From Anisakis pegreffii (Eukaryota; Nematoda; Chromadorea; Rhabditida; Anisakidae): a stretch of DNA of 64,000 nt. Positions 1 through 11,100 of the stretch are shown in pieces. The notes beneath the pieces are model-generated. The model saw nothing but the letters and a program-made list of their open reading frames with translations, did not search any database and had not been told where the DNA came from. Position numbers and translations under genes: made by a program. Positions within the stretch are counted from its first letter, which is position 1. Every line of letters starts with the position of its first letter. The stretch spans positions 1 to 64,000 of the forward strand of contig JAPYMA010002476.1 of assembly GCA_035041965.1 (NCBI GenBank). The letters run 5' to 3'.

Positions 1-156
1 CCATCTCGCATTTATTTCGTTTTTCCATCGAGTCTCGCAGAGCCCTAATATATCGCATTTTATTTCTTTTTTCTCCTCCATCAGGTGGTTCAAACCCGTC
101 CACCCTGACAATGACCTGCAGTTGTAGGTACATATGGCCAGGGTTATTCTTCGCAT
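1..156 (-). mobile_element. RTE-type non-LTR retrotransposon, 5' end of ORF (endonuclease start), cut by window edge
   Basis: Read on the minus strand, an ATG at 156-154 opens a frame that stays open to the window edge (52 codons). It contains TLAICTYNCRSL near the start and KCDILGLCETRWK about 20 residues later. These match the start of the APE-like endonuclease of RTE-clade LINEs, where a T-x-N-x-R-S-L strand is followed by a D-I-[IL]-G-L-x-E-T-[RK] motif with the catalytic Glu. The GC-rich stretch on its upstream side (about 157-245 on the plus strand) is probably its 5' UTR. The rest of the element lies to the left of the window, so whether it is intact cannot be judged. The family call is recognition from memory. 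Confidence 0.75.
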
Positions 157-250
157 TGTTTTAGCCACAGATGACGCCACCCCGCTGGCTAGGCGGGCAG
201 GCCTATTGCCCGTTACCCAGAGCGATCGGCAAACCGACCGCTTACAGTCC
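157..250 (-). mobile_element. Probable 5' UTR of the RTE element
   Basis: This is a GC-rich island in AT-rich DNA directly upstream (minus strand) of the LINE ATG. On the minus strand it contains CTAGCCAGCGGGGTGGCGT and then GCTAAAACAATGCGAA running into the ORF. A closely similar string occurs inside an exportin-7 intron near 9179, which supports a shared mobile 5' region. The outer limit is approximate. Confidence 0.55.
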
Positions 251-261
251 GAACAATAACA

Positions 262-282
262 AGTACTTGGATCGGAGACGGC
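262..282 (+). other. 5S rRNA-like fragment (box C region)
   Basis: Twenty-one bases beginning AGTACTTGGATCGGAGACGG are, from memory, the 3' third of nematode 5S rRNA, covering the box C part of the internal RNA polymerase III promoter. The bases on either side do not read as 5S: no recognisable 5' half precedes it, and the sequence diverges after GACGGC. It is therefore a fragment, not a functional 5S gene. It sits just outside the putative LINE 5' UTR. A SINE derived from 5S is an alternative. Confidence 0.55.
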
Positions 283-300
283 ACCAGAGATAGTATTAAT

Positions 301-423
301 TAAATGCCTATATCTCCTCAACTAAGCCAAATTGCTCAGTGAAATTTTTAATATTCTGAATCTGGAGGTTCTTCTGGATCGAACGATGTAAAGAAATTCG
401 CATGTTTCCGGGCAAACCTGAGA
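301..423 (+). repeat. Diverged direct repeat, copy A
   Basis: This stretch matches 543-665 with similar spacing throughout. Shared blocks run in the same order: TAAATG-CTATA-CTCCTCA, AAAT-GCTC, CCTGAAT/TCTGAAT, CTGGATCGA-C-GATG and GGGCAAAC-TGAG. The copies start about 242 bp apart. No coding potential was recognised. It could be an old tandem duplication or two insertions of one element. Confidence 0.6.
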
Positions 424-542
424 AGACGGTTAGCTTGAAGATTGCAATCTGACTATTGCTGATGTGAACTTATTAATTGCTCTATAGTGATCAATTTGTA
501 TGAATGAGCGTGACTGCGCTATGAAATTGTGATAGATCTAAG

Positions 543-665
543 TAAATGGCTATACCTCCTCAGGAAAGCAAAATCGCTCGACAAAATATATGTTTTCCTG
601 AATGAAGGGATTCACCTGGATCGACTGATGCAAAAAAAATGCATATGTTAGTGGGCAAACTTGAG
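543..665 (+). repeat. Diverged direct repeat, copy B
   Basis: Second copy of the repeat at 301-423, with scattered substitutions and small indels. It ends in GTGGGCAAACTTGAG where copy A ends in CCGGGCAAACCTGAG. The DNA between the copies (424-542) is not obviously part of the shared unit. From here to the RPB9 start codon at 1062 I see only AT-rich leader or promoter sequence. Confidence 0.6.
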
Positions 666-1061
666 CTTGCGGTATTGAGGGTTCATTTTAAGTTACAATC
701 TCGAAAACTAAACAATGAATTTTCCTGAAACCTTCTGTGCTTGTAGAGAATTAAATTTGGAATCAAACGCGAAGGTTATGCTTCGACGATTTCTCGTTAT
801 TAGGTTTCACGGCTACATTCATTCCGTTCGTTTTGTGCGCGTTTACGAAGCATTTTCCTCTCGTTCTCTCACCTTTGAACATTCGGGCCCGCGCGCGTAC
901 GAAAGTGCAATTTGGTTTCTTTTACCCCAACCGTTCCTCCTAGTGTGTATACATCTTCATTTACACAAACGATTTTCGGTTTTTTCACAAACGATCTATT
1001 TTTCGTTTTTGAATTCTTCATACATATAGAATTGCCGGTATCTAAACCGTACTCGACAAAA

Positions 1062-1970
1062 ATGAGCGCGGGACCAGGCTTCGTCGGCATAAAGTTTTGC
1101 CCAGAGTGGTGAGTTCTTTATTTTGGCCAACTCTATGAGAAGAAATTTTCATTTCAATTTGCCTGATTTTGTTCCAGTATGAAGAAGTTAAGAATATTTC
1201 ATCAGAGTATTTTTCCGGTATTTTGGAATATTTCAAAGTGCTCGAATTTTTTGCTTTTCGGAGATTGTGAGCATTGCATTTATGGTTTTAGCAGGTCTTA
1301 AAAACTTTCCGATTACAACGGAGTCATGTTTTCAGCAATAACATGTTGTATCCAAAAGAAGACAAAGAAAATCGACAGCTGTTGTATGCATGCCGTAATT
1401 GTGATCACAAGCAGGTTTCCGAGAATCCATGCATATACGTTAACAAACTTATGCATGAAATCGAGTTAGCTTTCGTTTGATTTTCTCGTTTGTGTTTGTT
1501 GTTAATTTTTTCCTTCTACTCGTGTAATAGATGGAGCAAAACTCGAGAAAATGGTGAATGACGAAACAGAAATAAAGATTCAAGAGATTTAAACTTCTCC
1601 TTGAAAACATTGGTTGTTTCAGTGAATTAACGCAAATTGTTGCTGATGTCATCCATGACCCGACGCTACCGAAAACTGAAGATCATCCCTGTCCCAGCTG
1701 TGGCTATCGAGAAGCTGTCTTTTTTCAAGCGCAGTCTCGGAGAGCTGAGGTCGGTGCAGTTATTTCATGTTCCATTGTGATATTAATGATAGTGATAGTT
1801 GTAATGGTAATAATGACACCAGCGAGTAATCTAATCAAGTTTTGATTCATTTATCTCATATGATTCGGTTGTTCTGTTTGAGGCTATAAATTTGTTTTTT
1901 GTTTCAGGAGGAGATGAGATTGTACTATGTGTGTATGAACCCGTCGTGCACGAATCGATGGACGGATTGA
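1062..1970 (+). CDS. rpb-9: RNA polymerase II subunit RPB9 (4 exons)
   Basis: RPB9 is the small zinc-ribbon subunit of RNA polymerase II; it sits on the lobe/jaw and affects start-site choice, elongation and fidelity. Exons 1062-1108, 1336-1464, 1623-1749 and 1908-1970 join in phase to 121 aa, close to the usual ~125. All introns are GT..AG. The N-terminal ribbon has C13, C16, C35, C38, with the family string [18 protein letters not shown]. The C-terminal TFIIS-like ribbon has C82, C85, C110, C115, around DHPCPSCGY and the final NRWTD. The linker keeps CIYVNK and the [12 protein letters not shown] block. The start is the only Met before GFVGIKFC, where the family begins. Identification is by family recognition and is very secure. 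Confidence 0.96.
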
Positions 1971-2417
1971 AGAAATATGATTTGGAGTTATGGAAAATGC
2001 ATTCGTTGATCGCGAGTAGTGTTGATCATCACGATTTCATTACGCGTTGTTCGGCCATCTCACCAACGGATTATCGCTGTTGTATTTATTTCTTTGATGA
2101 TCTGTTGGTGGTAATCAACCCATCGTATCAAACCCTCGGTTTGATTTTCAACTAATTTGGCATTGTGTTGCTGTATCCATGTAATTTTGGTAGTTTCCTC
2201 GAAAAAAATTTGCGTTATCGAAAATTTCTCGCAGCCTGACATTCCGCGATCTTTTATGAGATGGGTGAAGGAAGAGTCATATTTGTACGATCACAGCCTA
2301 TCATTTGTAATTCATATTGATCTTCAACAAGTTTGAAGTTCTCGTTTCCGTTCGTTTATTCATTTATTTCTTTTGCTTATTGTTATGCCCGATCGTGTTG
2401 TCACTAATTAAGAGTAC

Positions 2418-2423
2418 AATAAA
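2418..2423 (+). terminator. Poly(A) signal candidate downstream of RPB9
   Basis: An AATAAA lies about 450 bp after the RPB9 stop and 300 bp before the LAMTOR2 start, in an AT-rich stretch. It is the first canonical hexamer I found after the RPB9 stop. The interval 1971-2724 otherwise holds no gene that I can support. Confidence 0.5.
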
Positions 2424-2701
2424 GTTATAAAAAAAGTTATAAAAACAATTTGTTCGTTGTGTGAACATATTATCAATGTTGTTACCATAAGACTATATCT
2501 TTTGTTAGACTCGTTTTTTTTTTCATCGAATGCGGAAGAATTTTGGCTCATATCAGGCATGAAGTAGTTGTAAAACCTATCGAGACTACAGTGAACTGAG
2601 TCGGATTTCTTTTCATTGGTCTGCAATAATGTCACCAAGTGAGGAATCCTCATAAGATAAGAACGAAGCAATCGTGAGGAAGCAATTTGATTTGGGGCTG
2701 G

Positions 2702-2708
2702 CTTTCAG
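2702..2708 (+). promoter_or_regulatory. Likely spliced-leader (trans-splice) acceptor of LAMTOR2
   Basis: CTTTCAG lies 16 nt upstream of the LAMTOR2 ATG at 2725. It matches the TTTCAG acceptors used by the cis introns here. Nematode mRNAs commonly receive a spliced leader at such a site. No leader gene or transcript evidence is available, so trans-splicing is inferred. Confidence 0.45.
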
Positions 2709-2724
2709 AGAGAGTGAAGAGAGA

Positions 2725-3470
2725 ATGCTAAAGCCGAAAGCTTTAACGCATGTTCTGGGCCAAGTGAATACGGGAGATGCGAAAGGTGCACTGCTTTTGA
2801 ATCGTGAGGGACTTCTTCTGGCCTACAGCGGTTATGAGAGTGTGGATTCAAGTAGCGCCAATGCTACTGTATCTGCTGCACTCCTGTCGAATATATGGGA
2901 TACTTTCGAAAGACAAGGTTAACCTTTTCGTTCAAAATAAAATCGTTATCATTTCCAGGAAAATTTGTTGTAGCTGTATACGTGAATCTGAAATCCTTCA
3001 CATATACCGTGCTTTGTGAAATTGATCAACGATTTGGGTAATATTAGTTCAAATTTCGGGATATTTGTATATCTCATTATTGTATGCAGAGATGGTAAAT
3101 AGTTTATATCTTATAGTTTCTGTTTTTAAACCTTATAGGAAGAGTGAGGTGCTTGAACGTTGTAACGTCCTGTTAAAAAAAATAAGCAGAACTTTTCCTC
3201 GGCATGTTGTGTACTAAAAGAACTCATTGTAATCGTGATCCACTGAGTTGTTTCGTGAGAAATGTTTTGTTGATTTAAGGAATTCGTGAAGATCTCAACG
3301 AAATGATATTGGAATGTGAAGATGGTGTGATAGCAATCACGAAGGTGGCCAGTATGCTGTTGGCCATAAAAGCGAATAGTTCAGTTCCGATGGGACTTTT
3401 GAGTGCTAAACTCAAGGCACTGGCCGATTATTTGTATACACCACTGACTGTTGTATCGTCGAAAGACTGA
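2725..3470 (+). CDS. lmtr-2: LAMTOR2 / p14, Ragulator complex roadblock protein (2 exons)
   Basis: LAMTOR2 is a roadblock/LC7-fold protein that pairs with LAMTOR3 in the Ragulator scaffold. Ragulator tethers Rag GTPases to the lysosome membrane for mTORC1 activation and late-endosomal MAPK signalling. Exons 2725-2917 and 3280-3470 join (phase 1) to 127 aa; human LAMTOR2 has 125. The start MLKPKALTHVL aligns with the family start. LLLNREGLLLAYSGY is the first core strand-helix unit, and the second exon keeps the ILEC-DG-VAITKVA and LLSAKLKALADYL segments. An earlier in-frame ATG-like codon at 2674 is rejected because it extends past the conserved start and lies upstream of the CTTTCAG acceptor. 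The assignment is secure. Confidence 0.95.
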
Positions 3471-4786
3471 ATTTCAGTTTCAATAATGCTTTCTTGTTTA
3501 CATTTAGCAGGGATGAATGAACTGATTGTGAACAAAAGAACCAGAAAACGGACGAAAACATTGAACTGAGGGATTGAAAACATCTTTTTTTTCACGGGTC
3601 CTAGTCGGTTGCAGATTGGAGATCATGAAAGGATGTAGTCATCCATATATGAGAAAATTGTTTATTCTTGATATGAATGATTATCGTTGTATGCTTCATT
3701 TTTGTGGTTTTTGTGATTTTTTGTATTGTATAACGTTGTATCGCGTATATGATGATTGGTTATTGTGGTGTGTCGGAATATTATTGGATGCTGAAAAGAA
3801 GCTCTCTCAAATAAGCGACCGGACTGATGAGTTTGTTTGACTTATGTGAGGGCACTTCTTCAGATTCAAGAAGTTCCAATTTTTTGAATTTCTTTCTAAT
3901 GAGTTACATTTTGATAATTTTCGAAAATTTACCGTATGCTTGTTGTTTTCCACATTCGAAAAAAATTAATCGTTTTCGTGTTCTCATTGAAACTCCTTCC
4001 ATTTCTTGAGATTACCTTTCTTTTATTGTGTTTGTTTGACTGGTCAAATTCAGTAATTCGTAATTTTGTCTCGAAGAGTTCTGAATTTTCAATGAATATA
4101 AAGAATTTCTGGTTTGCAGTTACATATCAGAATTGTGGATGCCATTAAGATTTTGTGAAAGCCAATTGTGATCGAACATCTGCTTGATATTGAGTAGCAT
4201 GTGTTAAACATAGTAGGTCGCAGTCTTTTCGGGAGGGGGGAGGTGGTGAAATTAGTTTTGGCAGTACTGGAAAAGAGTTGGCTGCGATGAATTGTTCTTT
4301 GTAGTGAATGTTCAAAATATCTGCCGAGGAATAGTTCAAAGTTTGTAAATGGTTTATGCCTGTAGTGGGAAAAAATATTTACAAAAGAAGATAACTGAAG
4401 AGTTCGGAAAGAATTCCCAAACCTATGAGCCCTTCGAAGAGTTCAGACATGTCCGGTCGATGCAAAGATGAAGTCGAAGTCTAGGCCTGACCGCTGGTCT
4501 CGCTCTTAATCATAGTTCTACCTTGAACAGTCGTAAAATATATATATGAGAAATTTTGTGGTGCCGTTCGAGTTGAGATTATCGTTTCATTTATCGCAAA
4601 TTTAAAATTTGGTTTTCACAGTGCTAGATGAAGTTTTCATGTTCGCAGTTTTTTCTCAAATCCCTGTGCACTCTTTTCAAAGCTGAGTTCGTTTTTCACT
4701 GATAATTCCAGTGATTAAAACAGTGCTTATTACAGTCCTGGGTTGATTCATTCACTGCCATTCATTCCATTTGTTAAAGCATTTCA
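3471..4786. other. Intergenic region, no supported gene
   Basis: This is AT-rich sequence between LAMTOR2 and the small gene at 4793. Short open frames occur (for example 3574-3840), but they lack splice context and family resemblance. It includes an AG-rich tract around 4230 and a stretch with slightly higher GC at 4420-4510. I see no RNA gene. The right end should hold the promoter or trans-splice region of the downstream operon-like pair. Confidence 0.5.
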
Positions 4787-4792
4787 GGAACC

Positions 4793-5056
4793 ATGCTGCT
4801 CGCGAGATTGTTGAAATTTGCCTCGAAAACGTATCCTATGAAGCGTATTCTTGCCATTGAATGGTATTTATATGTGAAAGAATTTGCGTCGAATTTCCTT
4901 TGGTTAATGTGCAGAATTGATGTTAAGAGAGAAATTTTAGCTTCCAGATATCGCACTGAATTGAGTCACACAAAGGATCCTGTGCTCTCAAGATCCTGGT
5001 GGAGTTGGCGGAGATATCGACGAATTGCTGTTGTCCAAAAAGCCGGGCTACGCTGA
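4793..5056 (+). CDS. Small basic protein, unknown function (2 exons; operon partner of exportin-7)
   Basis: I do not recognise this protein. Exons 4793-4830 and 4915-5056 join in phase to 59 aa. The first residues MLLARLLKFASKT resemble a mitochondrial presequence (hydrophobic/basic, no acid). The C-terminus is Arg/Trp-rich (SRSWWSWRRYRR). Support comes from an ATTTCAG acceptor ending at 4787 just before the ATG, a good GT..AG intron (84 nt, TTAATGTGCAG acceptor), and a stop only 65 nt before the exportin-7 ATG. The intron length is a multiple of three and has no in-frame stop, so the unspliced form is also open (87 aa). It could be a small mitochondrial protein. The frame choice is not certain: a second frame is also open through part of the second exon. 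Confidence 0.5.
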   Translation: MLLARLLKFASKTYPMKRILAIEWYLYVKEFASNFLWLMCRIDVKREILASRYRTELSHTKDPVLSRSWWSWRRYRRIAVVQKAGLR

Positions 5057-5106
5057 GTGAAACCATTGGATTGGATTCTTATTTGGTCGCCACAGAAGTA
5101 TCATCT

Positions 5107-5119
5107 ACTTAATCGGCAG
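5107..5119 (+). promoter_or_regulatory. Likely trans-splice acceptor of exportin-7
   Basis: A CGGCAG acceptor ends at 5119, two bases before the exportin-7 ATG at 5122 and about 60 nt after the stop of the preceding small gene. A downstream operon gene in nematodes receives its leader at exactly such a position. Use of the site is inferred from sequence only. Confidence 0.45.
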
Positions 5120-5121
5120 TC

Positions 5122-8100
5122 ATGAATTCCGAAATACAGGTTCGTTGATTTCCTAACTCCAGTGATTCTCATTCGTTTGATCCAGGTATATGAAGTAACA
5201 CGTTCAAGAGTAAGTGTACATGCACAGCAAAACCTGTCCTATGTAAACACTTTGAAATTTTGAATTTGCATAACAGGATATGTTCTTGGGTAGCTGGCAG
5301 TTAACTGAACCAGATGTGGGTCAGTGTCTTTAGGTCAGTCATTCATTATGTCAAGTGCAAAATCGGTACTGCGGTTGTTTCAAGTAATGTTCTGGTTTTG
5401 TGTGAGGATTGGATATTTTGCGTAATATCTAATGAGTTAACATGCAATATCGTCTGTGCTTTCTGCGATTGCAAGAAGAGACAGATGCAGTTTGAATTGG
5501 AGTTTTCCATTCGAAGCGATGCAGTTATGCCATAGTGGTCACTCATGAGGATGAAACGTTAACATTCAAAGTGGAACATTTCCTTCGTGTATTAGTTGAT
5601 CCCGTTGTGGATTTTATCATACATCTATTAGTATTGCCGTTACATAATGAACGTTTGAGGTGCTTGATAACCTGTGTAAGATGTTGTATGAGAGTGTTGA
5701 TAGTGGCAGTCGACTGCAAGCCGAACGCAATCTGGCCGAGCTGGCTGCATCTCCAGAATGTCTTCAACGATGCACATTGCTGCTTCAAAGTGGAACGGTA
5801 ATTTTTTGTTCTGAAATTGACTGAGTTCTAGAGAAGTTGATCTCATTTGTTTGCTCTTTCAAATGTTTTTTTCCGAATGGTTTATGAAACTTTATTGTTT
5901 TCAAAATCTTTCTATTTAGGTTCTAGGAAATTACGTTCTGACAATTTTGAATGAACTTGACTGTTTAGGTTCCATATGCACAGCTAGTTGCAAGTAACAC
6001 TTTACTGAAGCTGTTGACTTCGAAGACTGGTGTCAATCAACAACAAAGACTCGAACTTTGTGAGTTTGTCATTCATTTGTTTCTTTCAAACATTCCTCTC
6101 AAATGTTGGCATACACTTCAAATAGTCCATAGATTACTAGATAGAGTGTTAGTGAACTTCAGTTGAGGTTCACTGAACCATCAGTTATTGTTTAATGGAT
6201 GGCAGTATCATTGCTCACTATGATAGCCAACATTCGAATAGAATTTGATTGTCGCAAAGAATTGCCCTCACTATGATAATTGTCCTAATGATTTTTATTT
6301 GATAATTTTGTTCGAGTAACATATGTTCATCGCAGTCAAGAATCAAGAATAGAAGTGCAATTTGCAGGTACTTATCTGTTGAATTATCTCGGTGAACGTT
6401 GTGCATCATTGCCTCCGTTCGTAGTGTCATCGCTATGTCAACTATTCGCACGTCTCACCAAATTGGGATGGTTGGATTATGATCTCGACTCGAAAACATT
6501 TCCATTCAGAGAGCCGGTCGACAATATTGCTAGGCTTGCTGAGGTATATGCTTTTTCTTTTGAACATATATTTTTTGAATGCTTCATTTGAATTGAGTGA
6601 TGTGAGGGAAGGGAACAGTTTTTCCGGTTTCTACATTCTGGTGAAGATCATTTGACGAAATTTTTTTTGTTCCTATAAGATCGCTGAGAATATTTTCATT
6701 TGGACAAAATCATTCAGTTTCTAGATGTATTACATTATCTGATTATAGGAAAGTGCTGAAAGAGGCTTACTTGCCGTGCAACTTCTAGCGCTGCTCGTGT
6801 CCGATATGAATACGGTAATCTTCATTAGTCGTTTGTTGATCTTGCAAAAAAGAATTTTTACCGATTTTTTGGAAATTCTGAAGAAGCATTCTGGAATTTT
6901 CATTTCGAAAAAAGATATTTGACAGTTGTGTTGATTTTGTTTGCAGATGGCTGGTGTCGATTCGATTAGTAAGCAACGGAAGATAGCGTTGAGTTTTCGT
7001 GATTGTCATCTGCTGGATATTTTCAAGTTATCCACAAATATGCTCGATAAAATCTCAACTGCAACGAATGTGGATCAATCACAGGTCACTTATTTAGATT
7101 GCCAGTATTCGTGTGGTGAATTTGAGGTTGTATGGAAAATCATTCGTGAATTTCAGAAAACTTCAGATTCAAGAAAAGTTTACTGTCGATGTGAGGAGTA
7201 TTGATGCATGTTTCGCTAATGATTGCTAAGAGAAGCGCAAATGAATAGTAATCAAACGTTTAACAAGTTTCAAGCATTAAAGATTTTCAGTTGCAATTGG
7301 CAAATGGTCTCTTACAACTTTCACTTAATTGTTTAACGTTCGATTTCATTGGGAGTCTATCGGACGAGTCAGGCGATGACAATGTCACCGTACAAGTGCC
7401 AACGACATGGAGAATTGGTTTGTGATTTATTTATTTATTTATTTCAATGTTTATATCGGACAATGAGAATCACGATTCATAGTTTTGAATTTTCCATGCA
7501 TCTTTCATGATGAATGAATTCATGAAATGTGTTGTATTCAAGGAGGTATGGGATATAAGAATGATTTTTCAAACAAATGAAGTCGAATATTGTTCATCTT
7601 CATCTATTTGTTAGTTTGCAGCATTCACGGATGGTCACGTGATGACAATGTATTTTCGTTTGTATAATGTGCTGCCAATGGAACTATCGGGTAAAGTGCT
7701 ACAGAATGTTGTGCAGTTAAGTTCGTTGCGGAGAACCTTGTTCTCTTCCACGGAACGACAGCTCTTCTTAACTGAAATCGTGAAAGGTGTTAAAGGTGTT
7801 ATGGAAAGACCTGATAAATTGAGGCAACAGGTTTAGTTTTTTTTTTGCATTCATTCATCCATTTATTCTGTTTATTTGGGATTCCAACTTCTAAATTTAC
7901 GAAATTCATAATGCTTGAGATGATCTGTTGTTGATCGTTTCCGAATGCTCTGAAGTAGTACTCCCATCTAAAAATTGCATAATTTGGCCTAGTAATAGCG
8001 AGGAAACGAAATTGCTTCCTAGCTATTTTGAGGTAATGCAGATTTGCTGTTCTGTTCTCAGTGTTGAATTCTCTTCGAAGCAAATTTATGTGAATCTTTT

Positions 8101-11100
8101 GCAACATCCGAATGGGCTGATATCGATTGTTTTGTTGTGTTACAGGAGAGTTTTCATGAGTTTTGTCGAGTCGTATCACGTTTGAAGAGTAATTATCAGT
8201 TGTGTGAATTGATGAAAGTTGACGAGTACGCCGATATGATGGCACTGTTGGCTGATTTCACGGTTAACAGTTTGCGGGTAAGCAGATATTTCCCAGCTCT
8301 TGATGAACTCTTTTAAAATGTTCACTCCTTTCCGAAACTTTTTGCATATCTTCTGCAATGTATAAAAAGTGAAACTCTGTATGAACCACTTACATTGTCT
8401 ATGTTATAATTTGATATTTTGGCATAGAAGCATTCAGTGAGACTGTGGTCAACACTTTCAATGGAATCGTTCTGCTTGAGCATTATTCGGTTGTCTTACG
8501 GAAATATTCAGCAATACTTTCTGAGTTTCATTTCAGGCATACGAATTCTCGGTGAACAGCACATTCTATTTGTTGTCGTATTGGCAACGTATGGTGTCGT
8601 CTGTTCCTTACGTGAAATCGACCGATCCACATCTGCTGAATTTGTATTGTCCGAAGATAACGGCTGCTTTCATTGAGGGTCGTTTAGAGTACGCTAAAGC
8701 TGTTGTGAGGTGCCGTACTGATCTCTATCGTATTTTGATATATATGATAGGGAGGAAACTTGGAGATGCAAAGTGCTTTTGCACAGAGTTTGGAAAGAAA
8801 GTGAAATTAGTTGGATATTAGATGTTGGAAATGGCCAAGAATAATAGCATAATAATTAATTTTGATTCAGTGGTGAACTGTCGGAGGATCCGTTAGATGA
8901 TCATGTCGCGCTGCTACAAGTAATGGAACAAGTGGCCATTATCTGCAGATGTGAATATGATAAAACAGCACAGCTGATTATCGCATTGTTTGATCATGAT
9001 TTTGCTATATTCGAAAGGGCTCCGACATCACCGGTCAGTTTGCGTTGCGTTTTGATCTGCTATTCGTTGATCGATAAGGCGATTGATCTCTGTTTGCTAG
9101 TGCTTGATAAAATTTCGTTCACAAAGTATTTACGGCTTCGAACTAATTAATTACTTGGTTGTGTTCGCTTGGCTTGCTCGTCTAGCCAGCAGGGTGGCGT
9201 GAATAAAAGCTAAAACAGTGCGAACGGAAACATTGCGAGCATTACAGACGTTTGATGATAGCCTGGTCAATGCAGGCTGATAAAATACTTGCTGCGGCCG
9301 CATATATTCTCTGATTATCGAATAAAGCCGAGTATTTCATTTGTTTTGGTCTAAATCGTTGACTTGAAGTAATTGTGTGAAGAGTGGACGTTTGTTTGCA
9401 GAGTGCCGAAGTGAATTTGTCAACAGCGCGTTTAACTTGGCTAGTGATAATGATTGGTGCAGCCGTGCAAGGGAGAGCCGCGTTGAGTAGCGTAGATGAC
9501 CCGGATTTGAACGATGGAGATCTGGTGTGCAGGTAGCATTTTTTTTTGTGTGTGCGTGCAGTTGGGTGATATTTTAAAATTCAGATATTTTTTGCGGCGC
9601 CTTTAGCTGTGCCCCAGTTCAACATTTTCGAATCGAAAATACTCCGAATCGAATGTTTTTTAATTGCCAAGATGAATTTTTACGGCAAGACTGTCTACTT
9701 CGCAGCTCGTATCTCTACTGATTGCGAGTATATTCGTTTATTCGATACAACATTCCATGTTGTATCTTTCATATGTTGTGTTTGGATTCGCTCAAAAGAA
9801 ATTACTTACTGAATCAGGGCACTGAAACTGATGGAACTGTCCGATGGACGCTTGTCAACCGGTGTGGCTGGCAATCTGAAATTGGAAACCGCATTCTTGT
9901 ATACCCTGGAGCAGTTTCGGAAGGTTTATGTGAGTGATCAAATACAAAAATTCTGTGGTGTTTATGGTCAGTTGGAGAAGAATCTTGGTCTGAATGACGA
10001 AGGCGCTGTTTTGGTGGTTTATGTTCGAAAAATGTTCGTCGTTTCCTTTTTTTTGCTTCAAATTATCTCTCTTTCGGTGATTGCTTCTCAATTCCCTCAC
10101 CATTGTATGCTTGTAATTGATTCTTCACAGTTGTCATCAAAAAAGTTTTTGTATTAGTATTAAAAAAGAAAGCTTTTGATGGATTAGTTTGATAAGTTCG
10201 GGTTAATTTCAAGATTGGCCAGGTATCATTAAGTGAGAGTTATTCAAATTTGTACAGCTGATGAAATATTAATCCATTTCAATAGATAGATGATGTTGCT
10301 CGGTGGAAATTAAACCATCAACTTATAATTGGTTGTTTGCTGCAGCATAACCAACCTGAAATATTGGGCGCGTGAAGAGAAGCTGATCGACCAGACACTC
10401 GTGCTTCTCAATGAGCTCTCGTTGGGATATGCGGCTGCTCGCCGTCTCGTTCGTCTTCCGGACATTCAGTTACTCTTAAACAATCACACCGTACGTTAGT
10501 TACAGTTTGCTTGTCAATGCTTGCGGCCCTCTTGTGATCAGTTTTCTTCTTTGACCACATCACAAATCCACATTCTTCTCCCCTCCTCTCAAGCGCAGTC
10601 CCCCTCCGTTATGACTCAGTCGTTAAGAAGGGAATACTTGTATTTAAATGAGTATCGATTTGAAAACATTTTGAATTAGAGAAAAAATTGAATTTGAGCA
10701 GATACTTAAACATTTTGAAAATATTATTGGACATTTGTGGAAGAATAATGCAAAAAATTCAGTTTGCAATTATTTTATAACCCTTTCAATTTTCTTCTGG
10801 CATCCTTAAATTTTTATCAGCTTTGATTTCAGGCAGAACACTTTGCATTTCTATCGTCTGAAACGGACCTGATGACGATGCGATCTCGGACCACGTTCTA
10901 TGCCTCACTTACACGGCTACTGTGTTTGGATTTAACGGACGATGACTCGGTGTTTCTTACATTCATGCAGCCACTCACAGGTATCTGATGTTTGTGAGAC
11001 TGGTTACTTCGGTATTACCGTGATTGACTGCTGTTTAGGCAGCTGAATGATTGATTGTAAATTATTATTTAACTGTCGCTTTTGCTGAGCATTAGAGATG

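Noticed and set aside
2408..2671. 87-aa open frame on the minus strand between RPB9 and LAMTOR2
   Set aside because: No family and no splice signals, and it overlaps the RPB9 poly(A) signal and the LAMTOR2 leader region.
7799..8245. 148-aa open frame on the minus strand
   Set aside because: It lies antisense to exportin-7 exons 8 and 9 and their intron. The plus strand is clearly the coding one.
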